From: Photobacterium angustum
GTDB taxonomy: Bacteria; Pseudomonadota; Gammaproteobacteria; Enterobacterales; Vibrionaceae
Assembly: GCF_003026365.1 (NCBI RefSeq)
Contig: NZ_PYOM01000005.1
Coordinates: 186,001-250,000 of the forward strand
DNA length: 64,000 bases
Direction of reading: 5' to 3'
Under the pieces are notes generated by a model. The model worked only from the letters and a program-made list of their open reading frames with translations. It searched no databases and was not told the origin of the DNA. Below are positions 6,882 to 16,589 of the stretch, in pieces. Position 1 is the first letter of the stretch. Each line of letters opens with the position of its first letter. The position numbers were made by a program, and so were the translations under genes.

Positions 6882-7235
6882 ATGCATTTCGAACAGCAAT
6901 TAGCCTTAGCGCATCAAGAATTAACTCGTTATGGTATTCAGGCATCGAATAGTCATCCTATAAGTTTTCAATTATTGCACTGGTCAGGTTTACAAGCGCC
7001 TCTCCCTCATTATGGTCATTTCAAAACCAACTTTTCCATTTTTTCTGCATGGTATAGCCTTATTTTTGCGATCATTTTCATTCTTGCAGAAATAATTAGT
7101 GACACGCCTATTGCTCTCATTTCGGCTATTTTTACCTCTTTATTTGCAGGTCTAACTGCAGGAATTTCAATGGCTACTTATTATTACTACAGTGCTAAAC
7201 GTTTTAATTTGAGCCCTTGGCACCAGTTAAAATAG
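6882..7235 (+). CDS. DUF6404-like small membrane protein
   Basis: A 117-residue protein if started at ATG 6882; a longer reading from 6798 adds 28 residues that look like translated A+T-rich leader and is not favoured. The N-terminus MHFEQQLALAHQEL followed by a short amphipathic region and a GxxAPLPHYGHF stretch matches my recollection of DUF6404 proteins, common in Vibrionaceae. Two hydrophobic segments follow (FSAWYSLIFAIIFILAEII and ALISAIFTSLFAGLTAGIS), so it should be an inner-membrane protein with both ends in the cytosol. Role unknown. Confidence 0.7.
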   Translation: MHFEQQLALAHQELTRYGIQASNSHPISFQLLHWSGLQAPLPHYGHFKTNFSIFSAWYSLIFAIIFILAEIISDTPIALISAIFTSLFAGLTAGISMATYYYYSAKRFNLSPWHQLK

Positions 7236-7413
7236 TATTAATTGTAGACCCAAACACGACTTCCTTTATTTCTGGTTTATTCCCCTCCCTATTAAGCTAT
7301 GCATAAAACGCATGGCTTAAATGCATTTTATTCATTTGTTTAGAAAATTTATCTCTATATTATCCGCCGCTCGCATTTTAACGCACGCTGCACACTAAAA
7401 TTTAGAGACAATC

Positions 7414-7599
7414 ATGTTTTCACAATCAACACCTGCACAACTTATTCGCATGCTTGCGCTCCTTGTTATCACTTTGGTTGCTGTTCATCATTGCCAACCA
7501 TTATTAGATGCCCTGGCTAAACATGCGACAAATGGCGGCTGCCACCAACAAAACATGATGGATGATGAGCAACCTATGCCTCACCATCACATGCATTAG
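7414..7599 (+). CDS. Small protein with a His/Met-rich tail, possible metal ligand
   Basis: A 61-residue protein with one hydrophobic N-terminal segment (LIRMLALLVITLVAVHHC) and a C-terminal tail that is strikingly rich in histidine and methionine (GGCHQQNMMDDEQPMPHHHMH). His/Met clusters of this kind bind copper or nickel, so a metal-sensing or metal-buffering membrane peptide is possible. It starts at ATG after gagacaatc and precedes an MFS permease by 48 bases, which may be cotranscribed. No family is recognised and the small size leaves some doubt. Confidence 0.55.
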   Translation: MFSQSTPAQLIRMLALLVITLVAVHHCQPLLDALAKHATNGGCHQQNMMDDEQPMPHHHMH

Positions 7600-7647
7600 T
7601 TATCAACACTTCCCTATTAATACGATTCACTTATACGAGTACCCTTA

Positions 7648-8865
7648 ATGAGTATTTTTCGCTTTCCTCTCCTAGTTTGGTTAGGTATTGGCATTTTAAT
7701 TTTTAGCCTAGGGATCAGGCAGTCTTTCGGTATTTTTATGATGCCCATATCTGACACTTTTGGCACAGGACGTGAGTTTTTCAGTTTTGCTATCGCCTTA
7801 CAAAACCTATTATTTGGCTTTTTCCAACCTTTTATCGGCATGGCATCTGATCGTTTTGGCTCAAAGAAAATCATCATCGGTGGTGCTATTGCGTATGGGT
7901 TAGGTTTATATCTTACCTCTATCGCAACCGAGCCAAGCATGCTGTATTTGAGTATCGGTGCATTAATTGGCTTAGGCTTAAGTGCAACAAGCTACGTGAT
8001 TATTTTAGGGTCTATTGCTCGTGTTGTTCCCGCAGAGCACACAGCAAAGGCCTTTGGTTTAACCACATCAGCAGGATCATTTGGTATGTTTGCCGTGATC
8101 CCAGGTGCTCAAGCGTTACTTAATCAATTTGATTGGCAAACAGCAATGCAAATATTCGCCCTGCTTTGCTGCATGATGATCGCTTTTGCTGCCTTTATGA
8201 AAACCGCTAATGAAGATAGCTCTAGCAATACACCTGAGGTTGACGATAGCCAAACATTAGCAGAAGCCTTAAAGGAAGCATTTCAAAATAAAAGCTATTG
8301 GTTAATTCACTTAGGTTTCTTTGTCTGCGGTTTTCACGTTATGTTTATCGCGACGCACTTACCAAGCTATTTAGCAGATAAAGGTTTACCTGCACAAACA
8401 GCCGCTATGGCGCTGGCCTATGTCGGTATCTTTAATATCTTCGGATCTTATTTCTGGGGAATTATGGGGGACCGATTCGACAAACGCTATGTAATGACAT
8501 CACTCTACCTTGTAAGAACAGTTGTTATTGCAGCGTTCGTTACACTGCCTGTAACTGAAAACACAGCGGTTATTTTTGGTGGGGCTATAGGGTTTTGCTG
8601 GTTAGGGACTGTGCCATTAACTTCTGGTTTAGTTCGACAAATATTCGGTGCGAGATACTTATCTACTTTGTACGGTCTGGTTTTCTTTACTCACCAAGTG
8701 GGGAGTTTTTTAGGTGCTTGGGTCGGTGGGCGTATTTACGACTATTACCATTCATACACACCTATCTGGTGGCTAACCGTTGTTATGGCATTTATTGCTG
8801 CGCTAGTGCACTTACCTATTAACGATAAGCCTCTTCCTCGTTTACTTGCTCACCACGCAAGTTAA
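7648..8865 (+). CDS. Major facilitator superfamily transporter
   Basis: A 405-residue inner-membrane protein with about 12 hydrophobic segments. The loop after the second helix carries GMASDRFGSKKIII, the MFS motif A (GxxxDRxGxK), and the second half repeats it as GIMGDRFDKRYVM, showing the usual two-fold repeat. The start MSIFRFPLLVWLGIGILIFSLGIRQSFGIFMMP resembles the monocarboxylate/oxalate-formate type of permease (SFGIF(M)xP). Substrate is not predictable. It lies just downstream of the His-rich small gene and ends before a shared terminator with htpX. Confidence 0.85.
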   Translation: MSIFRFPLLVWLGIGILIFSLGIRQSFGIFMMPISDTFGTGREFFSFAIALQNLLFGFFQPFIGMASDRFGSKKIIIGGAIAYGLGLYLTSIATEPSMLYLSIGALIGLGLSATSYVIILGSIARVVPAEHTAKAFGLTTSAGSFGMFAVIPGAQALLNQFDWQTAMQIFALLCCMMIAFAAFMKTANEDSSSNTPEVDDSQTLAEALKEAFQNKSYWLIHLGFFVCGFHVMFIATHLPSYLADKGLPAQTAAMALAYVGIFNIFGSYFWGIMGDRFDKRYVMTSLYLVRTVVIAAFVTLPVTENTAVIFGGAIGFCWLGTVPLTSGLVRQIFGARYLSTLYGLVFFTHQVGSFLGAWVGGRIYDYYHSYTPIWWLTVVMAFIAALVHLPINDKPLPRLLAHHAS

Positions 8866-8873
8866 ACACACAA

Positions 8874-8905
8874 AAAGCCCTACTAATTTTCATTAATAGG
8901 GCTTT
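8874..8905. terminator. Bidirectional terminator between the MFS gene and htpX
   Basis: Stem aaagccctactaat / attaatagggcttt (one mismatch) with a 4-base loop, A-run before and T-rich sequence after. Convergent genes end at 8865 and 8941. Confidence 0.85.
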
Positions 8906-8940
8906 ATTCAACTCTTTCTAATTGAAAGTATCTTCGTCGA

Positions 8941-9828
8941 TTACTTGTTTAAGTACTCGCCTTGACGAAGTGCTTCAATACGTTTTTCTAGTGGCGGGTG
9001 AGTCATGAATAATTCAGATAATGACTTCTTACCATTAATACCAAACGCCATCATTGAACCTTCTAATTGTGGCTCGTGGCTCACTTTTAGACGTTCAAGC
9101 GCTGCAATCATTTTCTCACGACCAACAAGCTTTGCAGAACCAGCATCAGCATAGAATTCACGATGACGGCTGTACCACATTGTTAGAATACTTGCTAAGA
9201 AACCAAATAGAATTTCCATGATGGTTGATACGATAAAGTATGTCATGTAGCTACCGCCACTTTCACCTTCTTCATCGCTATTGTTCACACCACTGATTGC
9301 GCCAGCAACTAAACGTGAAACGAAAATAACAAAGGTATTCACAACACCTTGCATTAACGTCATTGTTACCATGTCACCATTAGCCACGTGACTCACTTCG
9401 TGAGCAAGCACAGCTTCAGCTTCATCACGTGTCATACTGTGTAATAAACCTGTAGAAACGGCTACAAGTGAATCATCACGCTTCGCACCTGTTGCGAATG
9501 CGTTAATATCTGGTGAATCATAAATCGCGACTGTTGGCATACCAATACCCGCCTGTTGTGCTTGGCGAGATACTGTTTCTATCAACCAGTGTTCTGTTTC
9601 GTTACGTGGGCTTTCGATAACCACACCACCAACAGAACGAAGGGCCATTGACTTTGACATCATCAAAGAAACCAATGAACCACCAAAACCAAATAGTGCA
9701 GCCATAACTAGCAAACCAGAAAGGCTACCGGGTTGCATCCCTGTTACAGCATAAACAATGTTCAATACAACACTGAACACCAGCATTACTGCTAAGTTTG
9801 TTAATAAAAACAATGCAATACGCTTCAT
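8941..9828 (-). CDS. htpX: Membrane-bound zinc metalloprotease HtpX
   Basis: A 295-residue inner-membrane protease of the M48 family. The start at ATG 9828 gives the family N-terminus [15 protein letters not shown]; an alternative GTG at 9846 adds six residues. Two membrane segments near the N-terminus are followed by [21 protein letters not shown] and the zinc motif [10 protein letters not shown] (HExxH) at about residues 140-144; two more hydrophobic stretches and the third-ligand region [15 protein letters not shown] come after. HtpX degrades misfolded membrane proteins together with FtsH. Length and motifs are complete. Upstream lies about 450 bases without a gene. Confidence 0.96.
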   Translation of the reverse strand: MKRIALFLLTNLAVMLVFSVVLNIVYAVTGMQPGSLSGLLVMAALFGFGGSLVSLMMSKSMALRSVGGVVIESPRNETEHWLIETVSRQAQQAGIGMPTVAIYDSPDINAFATGAKRDDSLVAVSTGLLHSMTRDEAEAVLAHEVSHVANGDMVTMTLMQGVVNTFVIFVSRLVAGAISGVNNSDEEGESGGSYMTYFIVSTIMEILFGFLASILTMWYSRHREFYADAGSAKLVGREKMIAALERLKVSHEPQLEGSMMAFGINGKKSLSELFMTHPPLEKRIEALRQGEYLNK

Positions 9829-10276
9829 ATTTCTAATATTCTCCACTTAGAAATTATTTCAATTCCTACCGTTATCAGTAGAATCGATGCTATCTCTTAA
9901 TACTGACTCTATACTAAACAAAGTCTGTAACTTAACACTATATTCAATGAATATACGTATGATTTAAAGAGTTTAATTGTTACTAATTCTTTATATATGT
10001 TCAAAGAGGCAATTTATCAATAGCGAACACAGACAAAGGTTTTGCTTTATTTATTTAATATAGTCAATCTATGACCTTCTTTTATCCTCAACTCTCCCAT
10101 TAATATAAAATTAATTTCATATTTTTTATGAGCAAGTACTTAATTTTATCAACAGGTTACGCTCAATGGATGTGCAATATGTTACTTATTAGACTTTAGT
10201 CTTATTGCCTCAGAAAACATTCTCGACTATTGTGATTGTGTTTATATTATACAAAACTTTGAACCAGGGAGGATTC
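9829..10276. other. Intergenic region between htpX and a small-protein gene
   Basis: About 450 bases, A+T-rich, with no supportable open frame. It must hold the divergent promoters of htpX (minus) and of the 53-residue gene at 10277 (plus). I see no clear sigma-32 site, operator or structured RNA. Confidence 0.5.
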
Positions 10277-10438
10277 ATGGCTAGTAAAGAGAATTACCAA
10301 GTTGCCGTCGATATTTTACGTTGTCACCTTGGCATGTCTTTAGAAGAAGCTCATAAAGAGCTGGGTATTGATCAGGTAGCAACATCGTCAGCAACAGAAA
10401 CACAAGAATTACTCATTGGCCTTAACCAAGATAATTAA
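10277..10438 (+). CDS. Small cytosolic protein of unknown function (53 residues)
   Basis: The start at ATG 10277 follows a strong Shine-Dalgarno sequence (agggagg, 6 bases away); the longer reading from 10205 is not needed. The product MASKENYQVAVDILRCHL... is acidic and largely helical: an N-terminal helix, MSLEEAHKELGID, and a second helix ELLIGLNQ. It has its own terminator directly downstream, so it is a monocistronic gene. I do not recognise a family; the SLEEAHKELGI segment faintly resembles a helix-turn-helix but is too short to call. Confidence 0.65.
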   Translation: MASKENYQVAVDILRCHLGMSLEEAHKELGIDQVATSSATETQELLIGLNQDN

Positions 10439-10464
10439 TTGTGTAATACCGCTCAGTTATACAG

Positions 10465-10491
10465 AAAAAGGCACTCAATGAGTGCCTTTTT
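10465..10491. terminator. Rho-independent terminator, probably shared with bioD
   Basis: Perfect stem aaaaaggcact / agtgccttttt with a 5-base loop, followed by cttattcttttt. It lies between the convergent ends of the 53-residue gene and bioD. Confidence 0.9.
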
Positions 10492-10524
10492 CTTATTCTT
10501 TTTATAAAAAAACATGATTAAACG

Positions 10525-11205
10525 CTATAACACAAGCTTTTCTAATTGAATATACGATGATAAATCACGCTTATTAATACCTGGCATATAGGGAATTTCA
10601 CCTAATTTCACACCTGGTAAATTAAGCTCTAGCATTTTTATCATTTCTGCGTAATTTTCAACCCCAGGATTAACACGATTAGCAACCCAGCCAACCAGTT
10701 CTAAACCGTCAGCTTCAATAGCTTCAGCCGTTAGCATCGCGTGGCTTAAACAACCTAATTTAATGCCTACCACTAAAATTACAGGCAACTTTTCTCGTTT
10801 AACCCATGTAGATAAGAAATCGGTACGTGTAACGGGCACACGCCAACCACCCGCCCCTTCCACTAATACCACATCAGATTTAGCTTTAAGATGCGCTAAG
10901 CTCTGTGAAAGCACATCAAAATCAATTGTTTTACCTTCTCTTTCTGCAGCCAAGTGCGGAGAGACTGGCTCTTTAAACGTATAAGGGTTCACTTCTTGAT
11001 AAGTAAGCTCAACCGGTGAGGCTTCTTGTATAAATAAAGCATCTGAATTGCGAAGTCCTTCAGCTGTTTCTTCACTGCCAGAAGCGATAGGCTTATAACC
11101 TGCCATTTGAATATTGCGCTGACTGGCCGCTTGTAAAATAGCGCGGCTACTGACTGTTTTACCGACTTCGGTATCCGTTCCAGTAAGGAAAAAAGCATTA
11201 GTCAT
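10525..11205 (-). CDS. bioD: Dethiobiotin synthetase BioD
   Basis: A 226-residue enzyme that closes the ureido ring of 7,8-diaminopelargonic acid with CO2 and ATP to give dethiobiotin. The N-terminal P-loop is GTDTEVGKT (residues 9-17), followed by the substrate-binding [11 protein letters not shown] and, further on, [14 protein letters not shown] with the catalytic EGAGG segment, all canonical for BioD. It is the last gene of the bioBFCD operon; its ATG overlaps the end of bioC by 8 bases, consistent with translational coupling. A terminator follows at 10465-10491. Confidence 0.97.
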   Translation of the reverse strand: MTNAFFLTGTDTEVGKTVSSRAILQAASQRNIQMAGYKPIASGSEETAEGLRNSDALFIQEASPVELTYQEVNPYTFKEPVSPHLAAEREGKTIDFDVLSQSLAHLKAKSDVVLVEGAGGWRVPVTRTDFLSTWVKREKLPVILVVGIKLGCLSHAMLTAEAIEADGLELVGWVANRVNPGVENYAEMIKMLELNLPGVKLGEIPYMPGINKRDLSSYIQLEKLVL

Positions 11206-12034
11206 TAATTAAAACTCCAAAACAAACTTGATAAGTGGCGGGTAATAAATGGCTTTCATCACGATAGGCATCATAGGCATGCTCTAACGCACTCAGTGTT
11301 TGACGACCTAATAACACATTTTTCCTTTTTTGTTGCAAATGTGTAGCGCCAATGCCTTTTAGATCTTTCATTAACGCCAATGCTGATGGGTAATGAATGA
11401 CTATGGGTGAGAATACTAATTTATCTACCTGTATTCCTGTTTGCGCCAGCGCAACTTTTATTTCATTTTCTGTTTTAAAATCATTAACATGTTGATGTTG
11501 ATCAACTTGTGCCCATGCATCTTTTAACTCATATAACGAGCCATCAACCAGCGTTGTGAAAAAGATCATACCGCCCGGTCGAACAATACGTTTTAATTCT
11601 TTAAGTGGTAAAGCTAAATCATCACACCACTGTAACGCCAAGCTACTAAAAGCAATATCATAGCTATTGTCTGCCAATGGCAAATTTTCAGCATCAGCCA
11701 ATAGATAATCACAGTCGCTATTACAGCGTTGTTTTGCTTGCATCAACATTTCTGAAGACAGATCTGCAGCTGTCACATTAAAGCCAAGCTTTACCAGCTC
11801 CGCACTAAAATAGCCTGTTCCACAACCTATATCGATCGCTTTTTTATGGCTTCCTACGGCATGAAGATGAGGTAATTCCTCTAATAATAAATGCCCAACT
11901 TTACGTTGAAATGCCGCTGCGTTATCGTAATTTTTCGCCGCTTTACCAAAAGCCGATGCAACCGCTTGTTTATCTATTGGCACCGCAGGCTCGGTATTAA
12001 ACGCCGTATTAAATTTATCCATTATATTGCTCAT
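11198..12034 (-). CDS. bioC: Malonyl-ACP O-methyltransferase BioC
   Basis: A 278-residue SAM-dependent methyltransferase. The SAM site is [15 protein letters not shown] (motif I) near residues 68-82, then [17 protein letters not shown] (motif II) and [15 protein letters not shown], the BioC-typical LQWC block. BioC methylates malonyl-ACP so that fatty acid synthase can build the pimeloyl chain. It starts inside the end of bioF (20-base overlap) and overlaps bioD at its own end. An N-terminal extension of about 20 residues before [17 protein letters not shown] is slightly longer than in E. coli. Confidence 0.95.
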   Translation of the reverse strand: MSNIMDKFNTAFNTEPAVPIDKQAVASAFGKAAKNYDNAAAFQRKVGHLLLEELPHLHAVGSHKKAIDIGCGTGYFSAELVKLGFNVTAADLSSEMLMQAKQRCNSDCDYLLADAENLPLADNSYDIAFSSLALQWCDDLALPLKELKRIVRPGGMIFFTTLVDGSLYELKDAWAQVDQHQHVNDFKTENEIKVALAQTGIQVDKLVFSPIVIHYPSALALMKDLKGIGATHLQQKRKNVLLGRQTLSALEHAYDAYRDESHLLPATYQVCFGVLIND

Positions 12035-13199
12035 TAATCACCTCATTTAATGATGCAGCAAGCAGACGAATATCCTTATCGTTATGTGTTGCTGTTAATG
12101 TGACGCGAAGACGAGCTGTATTTTGAGGAACCGTCGGAGGACGAATAGCACCCACCCATAATCCACGCTGTTTTAACTGCCCAGATATCGCGATAGTTTG
12201 TTCACTACTACCAATAACTATCGGTTTTATAGGGGTAATGGTGTGCTGCAACGGTATAGCAGAATCGAGTTGCTGGGTGAACAAATCACTTAACGCTGTT
12301 AATTTTTCTCGTCGCCAAGGTTGTTGTTGTATTACTTCACATGCCTTACTTAATGCATAAGCTTGAGCTGGCGGCATCGCTGTTGAATAGATGAAGTGTC
12401 GTGCAAACTGAATTAAATATTCAGCAGTATCGTTATCACATAATATTGCAGCGCCTTGAAGCCCAAACGCTTTGCCGAAAGTGATCAGTAAAATATCTGC
12501 TTTTATTCCGCTCGCAGCACAACTCCCTTTTCCTTCATCACCAAGAACACCACACCCATGTGCATCATCAACCACTAACCAACTTTTTTGTTTATCACAA
12601 ACACGACGTAATGCTTTAAGCGGTGAACAATCACCATCCATGCTAAATACGCCTTCTGTAATCACCATTCGTGCTTGCTTAGGTTCGAGGATTTGTTTAT
12701 CAAGTAATCTATCTAGAGCATCAATATCATTGTGTGGAAAACGCTTCATCATTGCTGGTGATAACATTCCCGCTTCCATCAATGAAGCATGATTCAACTT
12801 ATCTTGATAAACACTATCGTGCTTTTGTAATAGCGTAAAAAGCAAAGCTTGATTTGCGCTAAAGCCGCTACTGAAAAGTAACGCCCTGTCATAACCGAGC
12901 CATTCCGATAATTGTGCTTCTAAATTTGCATGGGGAGAGTGGTAACCTGTCACTAATGGTGATGCGCCACTGCCAGCACCATATAGACTCAACCCTTGCT
13001 GCCATGCTTCGATAATTTCAGGTGACTGTGCTAATCCCAAATAATCATTACTTGAAAAGTTAACAAATGATTGTTGATCCGCAGTAATATGTCCTGAATC
13101 ATTACCCTGCTTACGAGATAAACAAGTACGGCTACGATAAAGCCTTTGTTTATCTCGCTCAGCTAACGCATGGCGAAAACGTTGACTAAACAGAGGCAT
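12015..13199 (-). CDS. bioF: 8-amino-7-oxononanoate synthase BioF
   Basis: A PLP enzyme of about 394 residues that condenses pimeloyl-ACP with alanine. Visible are [40 protein letters not shown] and the PLP lysine in [16 protein letters not shown], the standard alpha-oxoamine synthase set. The start at ATG 13199 ([12 protein letters not shown]) overlaps bioB by 14 bases; in-frame starts at 13214 and 13238 are possible but only add bioB-overlapping residues. Second gene of bioBFCD. Confidence 0.95.
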   Translation of the reverse strand: MPLFSQRFRHALAERDKQRLYRSRTCLSRKQGNDSGHITADQQSFVNFSSNDYLGLAQSPEIIEAWQQGLSLYGAGSGASPLVTGYHSPHANLEAQLSEWLGYDRALLFSSGFSANQALLFTLLQKHDSVYQDKLNHASLMEAGMLSPAMMKRFPHNDIDALDRLLDKQILEPKQARMVITEGVFSMDGDCSPLKALRRVCDKQKSWLVVDDAHGCGVLGDEGKGSCAASGIKADILLITFGKAFGLQGAAILCDNDTAEYLIQFARHFIYSTAMPPAQAYALSKACEVIQQQPWRREKLTALSDLFTQQLDSAIPLQHTITPIKPIVIGSSEQTIAISGQLKQRGLWVGAIRPPTVPQNTARLRVTLTATHNDKDIRLLAASLNEVINEQYNG

Positions 13200-14238
13200 C
13201 GTAAAAGATGTCATCTTTAGTCGGGCGCGATGCCACACGTTGTGCCACTTTGCCTAATAATTCATGTTCTTGAACTTCATCAGGTTTTGCTGCTTGTTGC
13301 TCACTGTTAATTCCTAACTTAGCAAACAACTGCATGTCTTTATCTTCACCTGGATTCGGTGTTGTCAGTAATTTACAACCATAGAACACAGAATTAGCAC
13401 CCGCCATGAAACAAAGCGCTTGCATCTGATCATTCATGTCTTCACGACCGGCTGATAGACGTACCGCTGACATCGGCATAATAATACGAGCAACCGCAAT
13501 AATACGAATAAAGTCAAAAGGATCGACATCATCAACACTTTCTAACGGTGTCCCTTTCACTTTCACCAACATATTAATCGGTACACTTTCAGGGTGAACA
13601 GGCAGATTCGCTAATTCAACTAATAATCCAGCACGATCACGTGAGCTTTCACCCATTCCAATGATCCCACCAGAACAAATTTTCATCCCAGCATCACGAA
13701 CATGAGATAACGTATCAAGTCGATCTTGATAAGTACGTGTGGTGATAATATTGCCGTAGTATTCAGGGGATGTATCAAGGTTATGGTTGTAATAATCTAA
13801 ACCAGCGTCGGCAAGCGTATCGGCTTGATCACTGGTGATCATACCCAGCGTCATACACGTCTCTAAACCCATTTCTTTTACGCCTTTAACCATATCGAGT
13901 AGATACGGCATGTCACGCTCTTTCGGGTTCTTCCAAGCCGCTCCCATACAGAAACGGGTTGCGCCTGATTGCTTTGCTTTAGTTGCAGCGTCTAGGACAC
14001 GCTCAACTTCCAATAAGCGTTCCTTATTTACATCTGTACGGTAATGAGCACTCTGTGGACAATACTTACAATCTTCAGGACATGCACCTGTTTTAATTGA
14101 AAGCAAAGTACTGACTTGTACTTGATTCGGCTGATGATATTGACGATGTACTTGCTGTGCTTCAAAGACTAAATCCATAAATGGTTTATCGAATAAAGCT
14201 TGGACTTCCTCTACTGTCCAATTATTACGTACTTCCAC
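13186..14238 (-). CDS. bioB: Biotin synthase BioB
   Basis: A 350-residue radical-SAM enzyme that inserts sulfur into dethiobiotin. It has the cluster motif [14 protein letters not shown] (CxxxCxxC, residues 53-60), then [30 protein letters not shown] with the conserved YNHNLD, and SAGREDM with the conserved arginine that binds the [2Fe-2S] cluster. First gene of bioBFCD, read from a promoter in the 215-base gap shared with bioA. Confidence 0.98.
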   Translation of the reverse strand: MEVRNNWTVEEVQALFDKPFMDLVFEAQQVHRQYHQPNQVQVSTLLSIKTGACPEDCKYCPQSAHYRTDVNKERLLEVERVLDAATKAKQSGATRFCMGAAWKNPKERDMPYLLDMVKGVKEMGLETCMTLGMITSDQADTLADAGLDYYNHNLDTSPEYYGNIITTRTYQDRLDTLSHVRDAGMKICSGGIIGMGESSRDRAGLLVELANLPVHPESVPINMLVKVKGTPLESVDDVDPFDFIRIIAVARIIMPMSAVRLSAGREDMNDQMQALCFMAGANSVFYGCKLLTTPNPGEDKDMQLFAKLGINSEQQAAKPDEVQEHELLGKVAQRVASRPTKDDIFYDASV

Positions 14239-14391
14239 AGTCTGACCTCAATTATAGTTATCTTACGACTCACAAGGACTTGCTCGATCCTTCCTGTTTA
14301 TCTGATGTTTCACAGTTCTAGTTGTTAACGTCTTGTTTCACTTTTACTAAGTAAAAAGTTATTAAATGATAACTCTATGAACTATTACTAC

Positions 14392-14451
14392 TTGGCTAGT
14401 CTACTAACAGTGCGTAGACTGTCAACTATGGATAATAACAGAGGTTTACAT
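14392..14451. promoter_or_regulatory. Face-to-face bioA/bioB promoters with a BirA-type operator
   Basis: For bioA: TTGGCT at 14392-14397, 17 bases, TAGACT at 14415-14420. For bioB on the minus strand: TTGACA (14420-14425), 16 bases, TAGACT (14398-14403). Over them lies an interrupted palindrome, ctgtcaact at 14419-14427, 15 bases, ggtttacat at 14443-14451, close to the known BirA consensus TTGTNAACC-N15-GGTTNACAA. The left half covers the bioB -35 box and part of the bioA -10 box, and the right half reaches into the bioA ribosome site (gagg). One bound BirA-biotinyl-AMP dimer could thus block both directions, as in E. coli. Confidence 0.75.
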
Positions 14452-14453
14452 CT

Positions 14454-15737
14454 GTGCAAAAAGCGAACAATATAGATATTGATTTTGATAAAGAACACGT
14501 TTGGCATCCCTATACATCAACAGTAACCCCCCTACCTTGCTACCCTGTTACGTCAGCCCAAGGGGTTTATCTCACTCTTGAAGATGGCACTCAGTTAATC
14601 GATGGTATGTCATCATGGTGGTCGACCATTCATGGTTATAACCATCCGGTTTTGACTGAAGCGGCAAAAGCGCAGCTTGATAAAATGTCACATGTGATGT
14701 TTGGTGGTATCACCCACCAGCCAGCCGTTGATCTGTGTAAAAAGCTCATTGCTATCACCCCAGATCCTTTAGATAAAGTGTTTCTTGCCGATTCTGGCTC
14801 TGTTGCCGTTGAAGTTGCTCTTAAAATGGCATTGCAATATTGGCACGCACAAAATGAATCTCGTGCAAAATTCTTAACTGTCAGCCATGGTTATCACGGT
14901 GATACTTTTGCAGCAATGTCTGTAACTGATCCCACTAATTCCATGCACAGCATTTATAAAGGTTTTTTACCTGAGCATATTTTTGCCAAATCGCCAGAAT
15001 GTGGATTTGGGGATGATTGGGATGAAACAGACATTGCTGACTTTGAAGAAAAAATGCGTCTTCATCATCAAGATCTAGCTGCGGTGATTATTGAACCCAT
15101 TGTTCAGGGTGCAGGTGGCATGCGTTTCTATCATCCAACGTATTTAAAACGTATTCGTGAGCTCTGTGATAAATACAATGTTTTACTTATTGCTGATGAG
15201 ATTGCTGTCGGATTTGGTCGAACAGGTAAATTATTCGCCTGCGAACACGCAGAAATAAACCCTGATATTATGTGCTTGGGTAAAGCGTTAACGGGTGGAT
15301 ATATGACCTTGTCAGCCACTCTGACCACCAAGCATGTCGCCGATACCGTTTGCAGCGGTGAAGCGCAATGCTTTATGCATGGACCAACATTTATGGGGAA
15401 TCCCCTTGCTTGTGCCGTCGCAAACGCCAGTTTAGATTTATTAGCAGAAAATAAATGGCAACAACAAGTCAAAAATATAGAGCAGCAATTATCGCTGGAA
15501 CTTCCGTTAATTGCAGAACTTGAAAATGTAAAATCTGTCCGTTGGTTAGGTGCTATTGGTGTGGTTGAACTACATCACCCAGTTGAAATAAAAAGTATTC
15601 AAGAGAAGTTTGTCCAACAAGGCGTATGGGTTCGACCCTTTGGCAAACTTGTCTATATTATGCCGCCTTTCATTATTAGCTCTTCACAGCTAACACTACT
15701 GACGACAGCAATTAAAAAAGTTATAAGTTCAATATAA
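14454..15737 (+). CDS. bioA: Adenosylmethionine-8-amino-7-oxononanoate aminotransferase BioA
   Basis: A 427-residue class III PLP aminotransferase that uses SAM as amino donor to make 7,8-diaminopelargonate. It begins at GTG 14454, preceded by gagg. Diagnostic blocks are HVWHPYTSTVTPLPCYPV, MSSWWSTIHGYNHP (BioA-specific tryptophans), FLADSGSVAVEVALKMALQYW, HGYHGDTFAAMSV, IADEIAVGFGRTG and the PLP lysine in CLGKALTGGYM. It is divergent from bioBFCD across the operator at 14392-14451 and followed by a hairpin terminator. Confidence 0.98.
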   Translation: MQKANNIDIDFDKEHVWHPYTSTVTPLPCYPVTSAQGVYLTLEDGTQLIDGMSSWWSTIHGYNHPVLTEAAKAQLDKMSHVMFGGITHQPAVDLCKKLIAITPDPLDKVFLADSGSVAVEVALKMALQYWHAQNESRAKFLTVSHGYHGDTFAAMSVTDPTNSMHSIYKGFLPEHIFAKSPECGFGDDWDETDIADFEEKMRLHHQDLAAVIIEPIVQGAGGMRFYHPTYLKRIRELCDKYNVLLIADEIAVGFGRTGKLFACEHAEINPDIMCLGKALTGGYMTLSATLTTKHVADTVCSGEAQCFMHGPTFMGNPLACAVANASLDLLAENKWQQQVKNIEQQLSLELPLIAELENVKSVRWLGAIGVVELHHPVEIKSIQEKFVQQGVWVRPFGKLVYIMPPFIISSSQLTLLTTAIKKVISSI

Positions 15738-15778
15738 CGGTCATTAATCTTAGCTAAAATATCGCATGATTTATCAAA

Positions 15779-15809
15779 AAGCAGACAAAAATCTTATTTA
15801 TGTCTGCTT
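15779..15809 (+). terminator. Terminator-like hairpin after bioA
   Basis: Nine-base perfect stem aagcagaca / tgtctgctt with a 13-base A+T-rich loop, 42 bases after the bioA stop. The following sequence is only moderately T-rich. Confidence 0.6.
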
Positions 15810-15895
15810 ATACTTTACGTCATGATGCCAGTACTAAAAAATAATAATAATTTAAGTACTGTATCGAAGAGAGTACGTCAGCTAGGGCTAAAATT

Positions 15896-16465
15896 ATGCA
15901 AATACCTCTGTTTCCACTAGATATTTATCTATTACCAGGCGGGGTCAGCAAATTAAGGATCTTTGAACCTCGTTATATCAAACTGGTAAAAATTGCAGCA
16001 ACAAACAAATATGGATTCGGTTTGTGCATGTCAATCGATAATACGATCTGCCACTTTGGCACACGCGTAGTTATCACTGATTTTGATTCTTTACCAGACG
16101 GTGTCTTGAGTATCACAATTCAAGCCGTTGAGTTATTTCTTATTGACGATCATTGGCGTGATGAAGATGGCCTTCATTTGGGCAGGATATCTTCCGTTCC
16201 TAATTGGCAAAGTACTGATATTAACTATACCGATCTTGAGATAGCTAACAGCCTTAAAGTACTTTTCCAAGAACATCCAGATCATGCAAGTTATTACCCT
16301 ACCCCTAATTTTGAAGACATGACATGGGTATGTCAGCGCTGGCTTGAAATTTTACCCTTAGAAGTCAACCAAAAGCAGTGGTTCATGAGCCGAAACGACC
16401 ATACTGCCGCCTTATCTTTTCTACACACTGTAATTGATGATAATTTGCAAAAAAATGATCCATAA
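15896..16465 (+). CDS. Lon N-terminal (LON substrate-binding) domain protein
   Basis: A 189-residue stand-alone LON domain. The start MQIPLFPLDIYLLPGGVSKLRIFEPRYIKLV is the family signature (P-LFPL-x-x-x-L-PG-x-x-x-L-x-IFEPRY), then GFGLCMSI and GTRVVITDFDSLPDGVLSITIQAVE. No AAA or protease domain follows, so it is not Lon itself. Stand-alone LON proteins are widespread but their role is unclear; substrate recognition for proteases is a guess. It lies directly upstream of the ECF sigma/ChrR pair with the candidate sigma promoter at its very end, so it is probably a neighbour and not a member of that operon. Confidence 0.9.
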   Translation: MQIPLFPLDIYLLPGGVSKLRIFEPRYIKLVKIAATNKYGFGLCMSIDNTICHFGTRVVITDFDSLPDGVLSITIQAVELFLIDDHWRDEDGLHLGRISSVPNWQSTDINYTDLEIANSLKVLFQEHPDHASYYPTPNFEDMTWVCQRWLEILPLEVNQKQWFMSRNDHTAALSFLHTVIDDNLQKNDP

Positions 16466-16481
16466 CTAAATAAATGACGTA
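16456..16481 (+). promoter_or_regulatory. Candidate promoter for the ECF sigma factor (autoregulation)
   Basis: TGATCC at 16456-16461, 16 bases, CGTA at 16478-16481. TGATCC as -35 and a CGTA-like -10 resemble promoters read by RpoE/ChrR-type (ECF11) sigma factors as I recall them, and the site is upstream of the sigma gene in the correct orientation, overlapping the stop of the LON-domain gene. Confidence 0.5.
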
Positions 16482-16589
16482 TCACTATGTAACCATTCAC
16501 TATTTATATCAATACACATTGAGATTATGTCTATTATTACATACCCTAATTCTCAATCTAGTCATCATTATAGGTTGAGAACACCCACA

